From: Caldicellulosiruptor acetigenus
GTDB taxonomy: Bacteria > Bacillota > Thermoanaerobacteria > Caldicellulosiruptorales > Caldicellulosiruptoraceae
Direction of reading: 5' to 3'
DNA: 64,000 nt
Assembly: GCF_026914305.1 (NCBI RefSeq)
Contig: NZ_CP113866.1
Coordinates: 523,501 to 587,500, forward strand
Position 1 is the stretch's first letter; every line of letters starts with the position of its first letter. The notes beneath the pieces were generated by a model. It worked only from the letters and a program-made list of their open reading frames with translations, made no database searches and was not told where the DNA came from. A program made the position numbers and the translations under genes. Of the stretch, positions 33,597 through 42,177 are shown one piece after another.

Positions 33597-34160
33597 ATGA
33601 AGGTCTTGATTGTTGACAATTTTGATTCGTTTACGTATAATCTCTACAACTATTTTTTAAGACTCAAGGTGTCTACCACTGTGATAAACAGAGATAAGAT
33701 TACCATAGAAAAAATCCTGCAGCTAAACCCTACTCACATTGTCCTTTCTCCTGGACCAGGACGGCCTTCCAACGATAAGATTTTGTTTGAAATCATAGAT
33801 AAGTTTAAAGAGACAAAAAGTATTCTTGGTGTATGTCTTGGACATCAGGCAATTGGCATGTTCTTTGGAGCAAAACTAAAAAAAGCAAAAAGACCTATGC
33901 ACGGGATTGTGGATACAATATTTCATGACCAAAAAGGAGTATTTGAAAACCTCAAAAACCCTCTGCGCGTTGTGCGATACCACTCTCTTGTAATAGATGA
34001 TATTGACACTCTACAACTTACCGTCACAGCAACGTCGCAAGAGGGAGAGGTTATGGGTATAAGACACAAAAGATTTAAAATAGAAGGTGTGCAGTTTCAT
34101 CCCGAGTCAATTGCGACGCAGCAGGGGCTTTTGATGCTTAAAAACTTTTTAAAAGGGTGA
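33597..34160 (+). CDS. pabA: aminodeoxychorismate/anthranilate synthase glutamine amidotransferase
   Basis: 187-residue class I glutamine amidotransferase. VDNFDSFTYNLYNYF and LSPGPGRPSND are PabA/TrpG signatures; the triad is Cys in GVCLGHQ with His-x-Glu in VQFHPES. It supplies ammonia to the chorismate-aminating subunit encoded next. With pabB and pabC adjacent and no trp gene in sight, the role is p-aminobenzoate (folate) synthesis. SD AGAGGGTG lies upstream. Confidence 0.9.
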   Translation: MKVLIVDNFDSFTYNLYNYFLRLKVSTTVINRDKITIEKILQLNPTHIVLSPGPGRPSNDKILFEIIDKFKETKSILGVCLGHQAIGMFFGAKLKKAKRPMHGIVDTIFHDQKGVFENLKNPLRVVRYHSLVIDDIDTLQLTVTATSQEGEVMGIRHKRFKIEGVQFHPESIATQQGLLMLKNFLKG

Positions 34161-34169
34161 GAATTAAAA

Positions 34170-35489
34170 GTGCAGATTTTAGTTTACAACATAGTACCTG
34201 ACCCATTTTTGATTTTTTGTCATTTGAAAAGCGACTTTTCAGTTTTGCTTGAGAGCAGTATGCTGAGTAGAAGATATGGGAGATATTCTTTTTTGTTTTT
34301 AAAGCCCAAGGAAGTTTATATCTTGAGTGAAGACGATGATGTTTTTGAATATTTAAACCAACTTTCAAACAAAGTAGCAAGAAAACATAACCCTTCTGAC
34401 TTTGTCTTCAATGGGGGTTTTGCAGGATACTTTTCTTATAACTTTGGTGTTGACCTTTTTGAAGTTGAAAGGAGAAAAGATACCTCTTTTGTACCCAAAG
34501 CATTCTTTGGGTATTTTGAAGATTTTGTGGTCATTGACCACTTTGAAAAAAAGACATATGCTTCTTTTACATCCAAAGCCTTGGCAAGGGAATTTGAAGG
34601 GATACTGAAAAGTGAAAACCTTGTCCTGCCAAGCTTTAAAGAGTCTTGGGTTGAAAGAGCCTGGTGCAACTTTGAAAAGTCGGAATACATGCAGGCAGTG
34701 AAAAGAATAAAGGATTATATTTTTGAGGGTGATGTTTACCAAGTAAATCTTTCACAGCGGTTTTTTGTAAAAGGTGTATTTGACCCTGACTTTTTGTATT
34801 TTGACCTCAGAAAAAGAAACTATGGTAGTTACCATGCGTATATAAAACTTCCGAAAGCATCCATAATATCAACATCGCCTGAACTTTTTTTGAGAAAAAG
34901 AGGGGATACTATTGTAACCAAACCAATAAAAGGTACATCTAAGCGCGGGAAAACCCCGGAAGAAGACAGAGCTTTGAAAGATGGATTATATAACGATATA
35001 AAGTGCAGGTCAGAGCTTTTGATGATTGTTGACCTTGAGAGAAACGACTTTGCAAAGATATGTTTGCCAGAGTCCATTGAGGTTGAAAAACTCTTTGATA
35101 TTGAAGAATATTCAACAGTTTTTCATCTTGTCTCCACCATAAAGGGAAAGCTCTTAAGGGGAATGGATTTAAAAAGGATAATTGAAGCAACCTTTCCAGG
35201 CGGGTCAATAACAGGTGCACCAAAGCTGAATGCTATAAAGATTATAGAGGAGCTTGAAAAGTGTCCGCGAGGGATATACTGCGGCTCTATTGGTTATATC
35301 TCAAATAATTTCAACATGGATTTTAACATTGCAATAAGAACGCTTGTTGTAGAAGATAACACAGCATACTTTAGTGTTGGCGGCGGAATTGTATGGGACT
35401 CTCAAGAAGAGGATGAATGGTGGGAAACAATCCACAAAGGGAGGCCGTTTTTAGAAATTTTGGGAATAAATGATTTTGCAGGTGCTTGA
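34170..35489 (+). CDS. pabB: aminodeoxychorismate synthase component I
   Basis: 439 residues, starting at GTG. Chorismate-binding enzyme motifs cluster in the C-terminal half: GDVYQVNLSQRF, STSPELFLR, KPIKGTSKRG (PIKGT, with the lysine typical of PabB rather than the Ala of TrpE), LMIVDLERND, and GSITGAPKLNAIKIIEELE with RGIYCGSIGY. It forms 4-amino-4-deoxychorismate with PabA. Its last bases lie just before the pabC start, so the three genes form one operon. Confidence 0.93.
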   Translation: MQILVYNIVPDPFLIFCHLKSDFSVLLESSMLSRRYGRYSFLFLKPKEVYILSEDDDVFEYLNQLSNKVARKHNPSDFVFNGGFAGYFSYNFGVDLFEVERRKDTSFVPKAFFGYFEDFVVIDHFEKKTYASFTSKALAREFEGILKSENLVLPSFKESWVERAWCNFEKSEYMQAVKRIKDYIFEGDVYQVNLSQRFFVKGVFDPDFLYFDLRKRNYGSYHAYIKLPKASIISTSPELFLRKRGDTIVTKPIKGTSKRGKTPEEDRALKDGLYNDIKCRSELLMIVDLERNDFAKICLPESIEVEKLFDIEEYSTVFHLVSTIKGKLLRGMDLKRIIEATFPGGSITGAPKLNAIKIIEELEKCPRGIYCGSIGYISNNFNMDFNIAIRTLVVEDNTAYFSVGGGIVWDSQEEDEWWETIHKGRPFLEILGINDFAGA

Positions 35490-35505
35490 AAAGGAGGTTC
35501 AAAAT

Positions 35506-36258
35506 TTGGAAGAGTTTTTCCGGTCATATGGCTTTGGGTTATTTCCTTTCGAAACAATCTATTTTGACAAAAAGGGTGCGCATTTTTTGTATGAACACTT
35601 TGTAAGATTTAAAAGAGCTTTCTGGATACTTGGGCTTAGGTTTGATTTGGAGTTTGAAAAGTTCAAGGAGACTTTAGAGAGGTATATAGCTTGTTGTGGG
35701 AAAGATTATGGTGGGGTGAGGATTTTATATGTTGATGGCAATTTGATTTTAGAGCAAAAGGAAATAAGGTATAGCAAAGAACTTTTCCAAAAAGGTTTTG
35801 AGCTAAAAATCGCACGGACAAGAAAAGATAAAGCTAATATACTAAACTATATAAAAACTACCAATATAGGTGTCAATTTGATAGAAGAAAAAAGTGCCAA
35901 GAGAAAAGGATTTGACAGCTGTCTTTTTCTCAATCAAGATGATTTTATATGCGAGGCAGCGTTTGCCAACATCTTTTTCAGAAAAGATAAGGTTATTTAC
36001 ACACCTCACGTTTTGTGCGGACTGCTTCCAGGTGTTGTAAGAAAACAGGTGATAAGGGTATCAGAGAAATTAGGATACATGGTAAAGAAGGCTTATTTGA
36101 AAATAGAAGATATTAAGAATATGGATGAGTGCTTTATTACAAGCAGCATAGCAGGTATTTTTCCTGTTTTGCGGATTGAAAACATTGAGTTTAAACAGAG
36201 AAGTTTTGCAGAATATTTAGTGAGTATAGAAACCTTTAATCGTCCGTGGGTATGCTGA
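35506..36258 (+). CDS. pabC: aminodeoxychorismate lyase-like class IV PLP enzyme
   Basis: 250 residues from TTG 35506, chosen because AAAAGGAGG lies 8 nt upstream; an ATG at 35470 inside pabB has no SD. The N-terminus GFGLFPFETIYF corresponds to the DGLFETI motif of class IV aminotransferases; the PLP Lys is probably in NYIKTTNIG, and FICEAAFANIFF is the conserved E-x5-N segment. The enzyme releases pyruvate from aminodeoxychorismate to give p-aminobenzoate. Sequence is somewhat diverged, so D-amino-acid or branched-chain activity cannot be excluded, but operon context favours PabC. Confidence 0.83.
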   Translation: MEEFFRSYGFGLFPFETIYFDKKGAHFLYEHFVRFKRAFWILGLRFDLEFEKFKETLERYIACCGKDYGGVRILYVDGNLILEQKEIRYSKELFQKGFELKIARTRKDKANILNYIKTTNIGVNLIEEKSAKRKGFDSCLFLNQDDFICEAAFANIFFRKDKVIYTPHVLCGLLPGVVRKQVIRVSEKLGYMVKKAYLKIEDIKNMDECFITSSIAGIFPVLRIENIEFKQRSFAEYLVSIETFNRPWVC

Positions 36259-36274
36259 AAATAAAAAACAAAAT

Positions 36275-36318
36275 GGGCTGCTAAACCCTCTTAATTTTGA
36301 GCAGCCCGTGTGCTTTTT
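36275..36318. terminator. bidirectional terminator after the pab operon
   Basis: The stem GGGCTGCT/AGCAGCCC (36275-36282, 36300-36307) is followed by a T-run on + and preceded by an A-rich tract giving T on -. It serves both convergent operons. Confidence 0.78.
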
Positions 36319-37603
36319 AATTTTGTGCCGATTCAGTATTTTCAATCTTTGCCTTACTGAGTGCATCTTCAACTGCCATGATAATACCATAAGACGTTCT
36401 TGTCGCACCAGAGATAATATCAACATTTGTTGACTGAGACTCTATTATTTCCTTAGGAATAATCTCAAATGGCAGCTGTGCAAAGCTTGGTGTTTCGTGA
36501 TGAGAGATTATTTGAATATCTGTAATTTTATCGTTTTTGATTGTAACCTGAACAACAAGCCCTGGTCTGTATCCAAAACCTTCGCCTGTATATGTTCCAT
36601 CTTTGTAAATTTTAGAGGCAGATTTTTGTGTATTGAATTCCTGAGAATTTTGTGTAGCAAGACTTGTATTTTCTGATTCAGTTTGATTTTCTTGAAAATC
36701 CAAGTTATTTTCAGATTGAGTACTCTGCGAAAAAGTTGTTGAAGGTTTTAAAGATGTAATTTTTTGATTCAATGGTTCAATAGAAGAAGCAGTAGCAAAA
36801 AAGCTTGCAACTGAAAACACGCCTGCAATGGCTGCGGCGGAAGTATACCGTGGGTCTATTTTGGTCTTTGCGATGTTCAGCTGAATATTAAATCTTGGAC
36901 AGCTTTCAACGCATTTTACACACGCTATGCACTCACCTTTGTAATTTTCAACATTATTCATATCTATTCCCATTGGGCACGTGCTATTACATATACTGCA
37001 CTTTCCACAGTTTTTGTCTGCCTTTTTGACAAATAAAAGCTTTGCTCTGGAGATTATATTGAAGATTGCACCAAGTGGGCAGAAGTATCTGCAATGGGCT
37101 CTGTTTACAAAAAGGCTCAATATTAATACAAACACGAAAAATACAAAGCTTGGCAAGTATGTCTTTATATCAAAATTCAAAGAAAGCAGGTTGTCAAAGG
37201 AATCCCAGGGGTCAGCATAAAAAGTTTTTCCAAACGTCCATACCATTACAATAAGGTATATAAGCACAAGGTATTTTATCATTTTAAGAAGGTCATCTAA
37301 TTTTTTAGGCATTTCAAATGTCTTTTTAAAGATTTTCTTACCCAAAAAATATATCCATTCCAAAATGCTTCCAAATGCACATACCCAGCCGCAAAAAAAC
37401 CTTCCCAAAAAGATTGTGATAATCAGGGTTACAATAAGCATTATAAAGTTCTGGTTAAATTGAAAGTTTTCCTTGCCCAAGAAGGCTAAATACAGGCTTT
37501 TTATTTGAGAAAGAAGCATTGCAAAAGAAAGAGGAAAGAAAATAAATGAAATAAGCTGGATAAAAAACCTTAGTATTTGTGTTGGCATTACCTTTTTTGT
37601 CAC
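36317..37603 (-). CDS. membrane ferredoxin/FMN-binding protein (NosR/RnfG-like)
   Basis: 428 residues. Four to five membrane helices (about 10-30, 48-68, 108-128, 150-170) with a NapH/NosR-type FFCGWVCAFG motif and CRYFCPLGA, then a two-cluster ferredoxin domain (CGKCSICNSTCP, CIACVKCVESCP), another hydrophobic segment near 255-275, a Ser/Gln-rich linker and a C-terminal FMN-binding domain ending in SGATRTS. The Thr of SGAT is the site of covalent FMN attachment by ApbE, encoded in the overlapping gene. It should carry electrons across the membrane to or from an outside acceptor. Confidence 0.88.
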   Translation of the reverse strand: MTKKVMPTQILRFFIQLISFIFFPLSFAMLLSQIKSLYLAFLGKENFQFNQNFIMLIVTLIITIFLGRFFCGWVCAFGSILEWIYFLGKKIFKKTFEMPKKLDDLLKMIKYLVLIYLIVMVWTFGKTFYADPWDSFDNLLSLNFDIKTYLPSFVFFVFVLILSLFVNRAHCRYFCPLGAIFNIISRAKLLFVKKADKNCGKCSICNSTCPMGIDMNNVENYKGECIACVKCVESCPRFNIQLNIAKTKIDPRYTSAAAIAGVFSVASFFATASSIEPLNQKITSLKPSTTFSQSTQSENNLDFQENQTESENTSLATQNSQEFNTQKSASKIYKDGTYTGEGFGYRPGLVVQVTIKNDKITDIQIISHHETPSFAQLPFEIIPKEIIESQSTNVDIISGATRTSYGIIMAVEDALSKAKIENTESAQN

Positions 37604-38601
37604 AGAACAATCACCTCATTTGTCTTGATAACTCTAAATGAGCTGTCACACAGGGTAAACCTTTGTGCAAGCGATGGTGTTATATATATTTCACGGAAAG
37701 GGGTGACAACCACAGCTTCAGTGGTCTTGCTGTCCTGTATGAAATTTATGGCCTTTTTAAATCCCATAGCAAAAAGAGCAGTTGATATCGCATCTGCAAA
37801 TGTCGAGTTTGTGTCAACAACGGTTATACTTGCAATGTCATCTTTTGCAGGAAAGCCTGTTTTTGGATTGATTATGTGTGAAAGTTTTTTACTGTCAATG
37901 GTAAAATACCTCTCATAACTTGCAGAAGTTACAACTGAAATACTGCCAAGCTCTAAAAAACCCAGCACATCTTCTCTTGTTTTAAAAGGATGACGAATTC
38001 CCACCTTCCAAAGGCTCTCATCATGTTTTTTCCCAACTGTCAATATATGCCCGCCAAGGTCGACAATTGCTGAATTTATACCTTCCTGTTCAAAAATCTC
38101 ACGTATTTTGTCTGCAAGAAAGCCTTTGGCAATAGCTCCAAAGTCAAGTTTGACTTTGTTTTTAAGCTTTACTCTATAGTTTGATAAAAGTTGTATGTTT
38201 TCTGAGCCTGTATAAAGAAGAGCAAGTTCTACTTCTTCTTTTGCTGGCATCTGATTTTTTTGTTTTGCCTCTTTCCAAAGGTCCATAAGTCTTTTTACTG
38301 TTATATCAAAATAGCCTTCTGAAAGTACGCTGTACTCAACCGACTTTTTGATAAGCTGATAAACCTCTGGGCAGACTTTTATGGGGATATAATTTCCATA
38401 TCTGTTCAATTTTGATATCAAACTCTTCGGCTTAAAAATGGACAATTTATTTTCCATATCTAAAATAAGACTGTAGGCTCTGTCAAATGCACTTTCAAAG
38501 TTTGGCTGATAAAAAATAAAATGAATGTCTGTGCCAAGTGCAAACATTGATTTTATAATCTTTGTCTCATTTGAAATCAAGGCTGTGTCCATTGCTGTCA
38601 A
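37600..38601 (-). CDS. apbE: FAD:protein FMN transferase
   Basis: 333 residues; attaches FMN to Thr/Ser of FMN-binding domains. ApbE features: MENKLSIFKPKSLISKLN, LDFGAIAKGFLADKI, IVDLGGHILTVG, SYERYF (the HRHI region altered), SHIINPKTGFPA and the metal-binding VVDTNSTFADAISTALF. There is no signal peptide or lipobox, although its substrate domain should lie outside the membrane. The start is TTG 38601, 5 nt after AAGGAG; ATG 38592 is an alternative. Overlaps its substrate gene by 4 bp. Confidence 0.92.
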   Translation of the reverse strand: MTAMDTALISNETKIIKSMFALGTDIHFIFYQPNFESAFDRAYSLILDMENKLSIFKPKSLISKLNRYGNYIPIKVCPEVYQLIKKSVEYSVLSEGYFDITVKRLMDLWKEAKQKNQMPAKEEVELALLYTGSENIQLLSNYRVKLKNKVKLDFGAIAKGFLADKIREIFEQEGINSAIVDLGGHILTVGKKHDESLWKVGIRHPFKTREDVLGFLELGSISVVTSASYERYFTIDSKKLSHIINPKTGFPAKDDIASITVVDTNSTFADAISTALFAMGFKKAINFIQDSKTTEAVVVTPFREIYITPSLAQRFTLCDSSFRVIKTNEVIVL

Positions 38602-38634
38602 TCAAGCTCCTTCTGTGCAGTTTTTGTAATATCT

Positions 38635-38710
38635 ATTATAAGGCAAAAAAAGAGATGGTGTGTGAACAAATTGTGAAAAGATTGTGAAATGAAATTAAAA
38701 AATTGTGAAA
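38635..38710 (-). promoter_or_regulatory. phased direct repeats upstream of apbE
   Basis: On the - strand TTCACA occurs three times with 5-nt spacers (38683-38688, 38672-38677, 38661-38666 in + coordinates) and a fourth time 21 bp further upstream, so all lie on one face of the helix. A TATAAT (38640-38635) follows with no good -35. TTCACA-N5-TTCACA fits the PhoP-box consensus TT(A/T/C)ACA-N5 of Gram-positive OmpR-type response regulators and the layout of an activator-dependent promoter. Confidence 0.55.
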
Positions 38711-38711
38711 T

Positions 38712-39314
38712 TCAATTTTCAAGAATTTTTCGAATTGTGGCCAGAAGAAGTGGTTTTACCTTTTCGATTGGAGCAGGCTCGCTGTTGACAATGCTCGAGT
38801 AAGTGAGTGAGCTTACAAGTTCAAGTATCATAAAGATTACCATTTCAAGTTCTTCTTGAGAATAGTTTGTATTGAGGTTTTTCAAAAACATCTCTTTTGC
38901 TTTTTTGATCTCAACAAGCTGGTCGTTTTCGGTAATCTTTTTATAAAACACCCATGAAAAATCCTTTTTTAAGAATCTAAATAGCACTCTGTTTTTACTA
39001 AGATAATCTATAATGTACTCAAGAAAAAACAAGAATTTGTCAACAGGCGAAGGAAATTCTTTGCTTGAGACTTCCTGCAATGCTTTTTTGACAATCTCGC
39101 TACTTTTTTTGAGAATTAACTTTTCCAGGATATCCTCTTTGTCCTTGAAATAAAGATAAAAAGTTCCCTTTGCAACGCCAGCTTTTTTAACAATTTCATC
39201 TATTGCAGTGGCTGTTATTCCCTTTTCAATAAAAAGGCTGTACGCAGCATCTAAAAGCCTGTTTTCCTTGATTAACTTTTTTTGAGCTCTTCTTCCTTCT
39301 TTTCTAAGAAGCAT
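38712..39314 (-). CDS. TetR-family transcriptional regulator
   Basis: 200 residues. The N-terminal HTH is RLLDAAYSLFIEKGITATAI, DEIVKKAGVAKGTFYLYF and KDKEDILEKLI, the standard TetR signature; the C-terminal ligand/dimer domain is generic. It lies 110 bp upstream of apbE in the same direction and downstream of an esterase gene. Targets and inducer unknown; it may regulate itself and neighbours. Confidence 0.92.
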   Translation of the reverse strand: MLLRKEGRRAQKKLIKENRLLDAAYSLFIEKGITATAIDEIVKKAGVAKGTFYLYFKDKEDILEKLILKKSSEIVKKALQEVSSKEFPSPVDKFLFFLEYIIDYLSKNRVLFRFLKKDFSWVFYKKITENDQLVEIKKAKEMFLKNLNTNYSQEELEMVIFMILELVSSLTYSSIVNSEPAPIEKVKPLLLATIRKILEN

Positions 39315-39357
39315 TTACAATCCCTTTCTTTTAAATTCTAAATTACATCTTCTCTTA

Positions 39358-40161
39358 TCAAACATTATATCCTATAAACCCTATGCTTTCAAACCATTTT
39401 TCGCAGAGTTTTGTCCACTCTTTAACATATAAAGTGTCGCTGGCAAGACCAAGTCCGTGTCTTCCGTGAGGGAAAATGTGAAGCTCGAACGGTACCCCGT
39501 GTTTTTTTAGAGCCATTGCAAACAAAAGAGAGTTTTCGACAGGTACGCTACTATCATCGCTTGTATGCCACAAGAATGTTGGTGGTGTTTTGCTTGAAAC
39601 CATGTTGTGTGATGAAAGTGTCCACACCAAAACTGGGTCGGGGTTTTCACCAAGCAGAGCTTTTTTGCTGCCTTCGTGGGCAAACTCAGCAAGGCTTATA
39701 ACGGGATAGCACAGGACCATACAGTCAGGTCTGCAGGAAACTCTTTCAACAGGGTCATCATTTTTCTTGTCGCCACTGTCAAAGTGTGTGCCAACCAAAG
39801 ATGCCAAGTGCCCACCTGCAGAAAATCCTAAAACACCAATTCTGTTTGGGTCAATATTCCACTTCTTAGAAAAGTATCTTACAAGTCGAATTGCTCTTTT
39901 TGCATCCAAAAGAGGAGCAGGGTGTTTGTAAGGCTGTACTCTGTAGTTTAGTACAAATGCTGAAATTCCGATTGAGTTTAGCCAAAGACAAACGGGTTCT
40001 GACTCGTGCTGTGCTCTGTGTGTGTACCCACCACCAGGAAAGACAATTATGCAAGGTAGCTGCTTGCTACTTTCAGGTATGTAAGGCACAAGATGAGGCA
40101 CAAACGGGTTTGCAGGGTCAAAAAGAGGAATATCATTTTGATTTTCCCATAGTGGTATCAT
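39358..40161 (-). CDS. alpha/beta hydrolase, carbohydrate-esterase-like
   Basis: 267-residue cytosolic esterase with no signal peptide. Oxyanion motif FPGGGYTHRAQHE, nucleophile Ser in GVLGFSAGGHLAS, acid in HTSDDSSVPVENS and base His in FPHGRHGLGLA. The layout matches the BD-FAE/acetyl-xylan-esterase-like group that removes acetyl or feruloyl groups from xylo-oligosaccharides; the intracellular location suggests action on imported oligomers. Substrate is inference. Confidence 0.85.
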   Translation of the reverse strand: MIPLWENQNDIPLFDPANPFVPHLVPYIPESSKQLPCIIVFPGGGYTHRAQHESEPVCLWLNSIGISAFVLNYRVQPYKHPAPLLDAKRAIRLVRYFSKKWNIDPNRIGVLGFSAGGHLASLVGTHFDSGDKKNDDPVERVSCRPDCMVLCYPVISLAEFAHEGSKKALLGENPDPVLVWTLSSHNMVSSKTPPTFLWHTSDDSSVPVENSLLFAMALKKHGVPFELHIFPHGRHGLGLASDTLYVKEWTKLCEKWFESIGFIGYNV

Positions 40162-40189
40162 CTTTTTACCATCCTTTCTTCAGAAGACT

Positions 40190-40489
40190 TCACATTTTAG
40201 CTGATACAAGCAGGTTGCTTACCACTATAATCACAATTATAGCCAACGTAATGGCAAAGTATATCAAATCTTTTTCTATAAGGAAGATAAAAAGAGAGAC
40301 AACAAGCCTTGCAAAAGGAGTCAGAAAAAGAATATAAAGCCCTATTTTTATAATCAGGCTCCCCGCAGCAAGCTTTAGCACAATGTGCATAAAAAGCCCT
40401 GCACAGATAACAGTTATACTAAGCAGCACTCCAGCTCTCAAAACAATACTTATTATATCTTCCATTGCTGCTATTTTTTTATTTTCCAT
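40190..40489 (-). CDS. DUF1634 membrane protein
   Basis: 99 residues, three membrane helices (about 15-37, 40-65, 72-95). DUF1634 proteins are almost always encoded next to TSUP transporters, as here: its ATG follows the TSUP stop directly. It is probably an accessory subunit of that exporter. Family text: LLSITVICAGLFMHI and YILFLTPFARLVVSLFIF. Confidence 0.85.
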   Translation of the reverse strand: MENKKIAAMEDIISIVLRAGVLLSITVICAGLFMHIVLKLAAGSLIIKIGLYILFLTPFARLVVSLFIFLIEKDLIYFAITLAIIVIIVVSNLLVSAKM

Positions 40490-41320
40490 CTAAAACAGCC
40501 CCTTTCTAATCATTTCAATAGAGGTATAAATTAAAATCAGGGCAAATGCTATGCGAAGGTACTTTGATTTTATGTAAGGCATAAGCCGCGCACCTATTGC
40601 AGAACCTACAAGCACGCCAACTGCAACAGCCCCACATGCATCATACACAATATCGCCTCTTGCAAGATATATGCTAATACTGGCCAGAGCAGTCACACCC
40701 ATCATGAAATTGCTTGTTGCAGTTGAAACCTTGAAAGGCAGTTTCATTATGGTGTCAAGAGCTAAAACCTTAAAAATACCGCTGCCAATGCCCAAAAGCC
40801 CTGAAAGTATCCCTGCGAGTGTCATCATCAGAAAGCCACCTGTAATATTTTGTGCACTGTATTCTATTTCTTTGTTTTGAATCTTATCAAAATAGCTTCC
40901 ATAAAGTTTTAATTTCTTTGCCCATTTGGATATTTGAAGGCTTGATGGTTGTGGCTTTTCATCAGACTTTCTATTTTTTATCATCAAAAATGAATTGTAT
41001 AAAAGCAGAATTCCAAATATGAGCGACAACACTTTTGCTGGCAAAAAACCACTCAGAATTGCTCCGAGTACACCACCAATAACTGTTGCAAGCTGCAAGA
41101 ACATTCCTATTCTAAGATGAGTAAGCCTGTCTTTGACATAGGCAGATGCAGCACCAGACGATGTTGCAATGACTGACACAAGCCCGGCTGCAGCAGCCTG
41201 GTGCATATTAAACTTGAACACAATTGACAAAAATGGGATGACAATAAGCCCACCACCAATTCCCAGAAGAGAACCTACAAATCCTGCAATAATTGACACA
41301 AAAAATACTTCTGCAATCAC
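40490..41320 (-). CDS. TSUP/TauE-SafE family sulfite or organosulfonate exporter
   Basis: 276 residues, eight or so membrane helices in two repeats. Signatures are GSLLGIGGGLIVIPFLS in the first half and LSGLLGIGSGIFKVLAL in the second. Members move sulfite, sulfoacetate or similar anions. GTG 41320 is preferred because AAAGGAG is 9 nt upstream; the ATG at 41329 directly abuts that SD. Encoded with DUF1634 as a pair. Confidence 0.88.
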   Translation of the reverse strand: MIAEVFFVSIIAGFVGSLLGIGGGLIVIPFLSIVFKFNMHQAAAAGLVSVIATSSGAASAYVKDRLTHLRIGMFLQLATVIGGVLGAILSGFLPAKVLSLIFGILLLYNSFLMIKNRKSDEKPQPSSLQISKWAKKLKLYGSYFDKIQNKEIEYSAQNITGGFLMMTLAGILSGLLGIGSGIFKVLALDTIMKLPFKVSTATSNFMMGVTALASISIYLARGDIVYDACGAVAVGVLVGSAIGARLMPYIKSKYLRIAFALILIYTSIEMIRKGLF

Positions 41321-41473
41321 TGTATACATCTCCTTTGCAAGTTGGTAAACTGTTTTGGGGAGAAAATGTTGAATTGAATATTATTATACCACAAATCTTA
41401 AACAGTCTGCCTATTTTCAAAGCATATATTGCAGAAGTGGAAAATTGAGCGCGTAGAAAAATTAAATAAAAAA

Positions 41474-41566
41474 TGGCGGAGAGAGTGGGATTCGAACCCA
41501 CGGCACCCTTTTTGGGGGTGCGCACGATTTCGAGTCGTGTGCCTTCGACCACTCGGCCATCTCTCC
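41474..41566 (-). tRNA. tRNA-Ser(CGA), CCA encoded
   Basis: Acceptor GGAGAGA/TCTCTCC with discriminator G; D arm GCCGAGTGG; anticodon loop CTCGAAA between ACGA/TCGT pairs, anticodon CGA; long variable arm GCGCACCCC...GGGTGCC typical of class II tRNAs; T loop TTCGAAT; 3' CCA present. Confidence 0.95.
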
Positions 41567-41590
41567 GCCTTTTTTCATTTTGCAAAATCA

Positions 41591-41619
41591 ATTATAATTC
41601 ATCTTATCAGCATTTTCAA
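41591..41619 (-). promoter_or_regulatory. promoter of tRNA-Ser
   Basis: On the - strand TTGAAA, 17 nt, TATAAT, ending 25 bp before the tRNA 5' end. Confidence 0.7.
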
Positions 41620-41769
41620 GTCAAACTTTTTCATATTATAATTGACAATTCCACAAAATAGAAGTAATATATTTATTAAAGCATATATTGTGAACAAAAT
41701 TGTGCACCACGATAGCATTTTTTAAATGGTGTCCCGAAAGTACAGGAGCATTCAAAGGAGGCGCATAAA

Positions 41770-42168
41770 TTGAAAAAGCCAGAACTTCAAGTTGGACTTA
41801 AATTTGAGATTGAGGAAGTAGTAAGTGATAACATGCTTGCTTCTCATTTTCAAAGCGGACTTTTGGATGTCTTTGCAACTCCTTCAATGATAGCGCTGAT
41901 GGAAAAGGCAGCACTTCTTTGTGTTGAAAACTATTTAGAAGAAGGTTATACCACGGTTGGAAGCAAAGTGGATATTTTGCATTTAGCGCCTACTCCAAAG
42001 GGAATGAAAGTGAAAGCAGTTGCTCAGCTGATTGCCATTGAAGACAGAAAACTCACATTTAAAGTAGAGGCGTATGACAGCTTTGAAAAGATTGGGGAAG
42101 GAGTTCACGAAAGGTTTATTGTAAATCGCGAAAGATTTTTAAACAAAGCATATCAAAAGGTTAGGTGA
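41770..42168 (+). CDS. hotdog-fold thioesterase (FlK-like)
   Basis: 132 residues. LASHFQSGLLDVFATPSMIALMEKAALLCVENYL with GYTTVGSKVDILHLAPTP matches the fluoroacetyl-CoA thioesterase/FlK group, including the Thr/Glu/His active-site positions (TPSM, EKA, H in LHLAPT). It probably hydrolyses a short acyl-CoA; natural substrate unknown. The start is TTG, about 7 nt after AAAGGAGG. It lies 9 bp before fhs and is likely co-transcribed with it. Confidence 0.87.
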   Translation: MKKPELQVGLKFEIEEVVSDNMLASHFQSGLLDVFATPSMIALMEKAALLCVENYLEEGYTTVGSKVDILHLAPTPKGMKVKAVAQLIAIEDRKLTFKVEAYDSFEKIGEGVHERFIVNRERFLNKAYQKVR

Positions 42169-42177
42169 AATCTACCT

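Noticed and set aside
38660-38710. Short CRISPR-like repeat array
   Set aside because: The units are 6-8 bp and follow helical spacing; this is a protein-binding array. No CRISPR or cas gene is present in the window.
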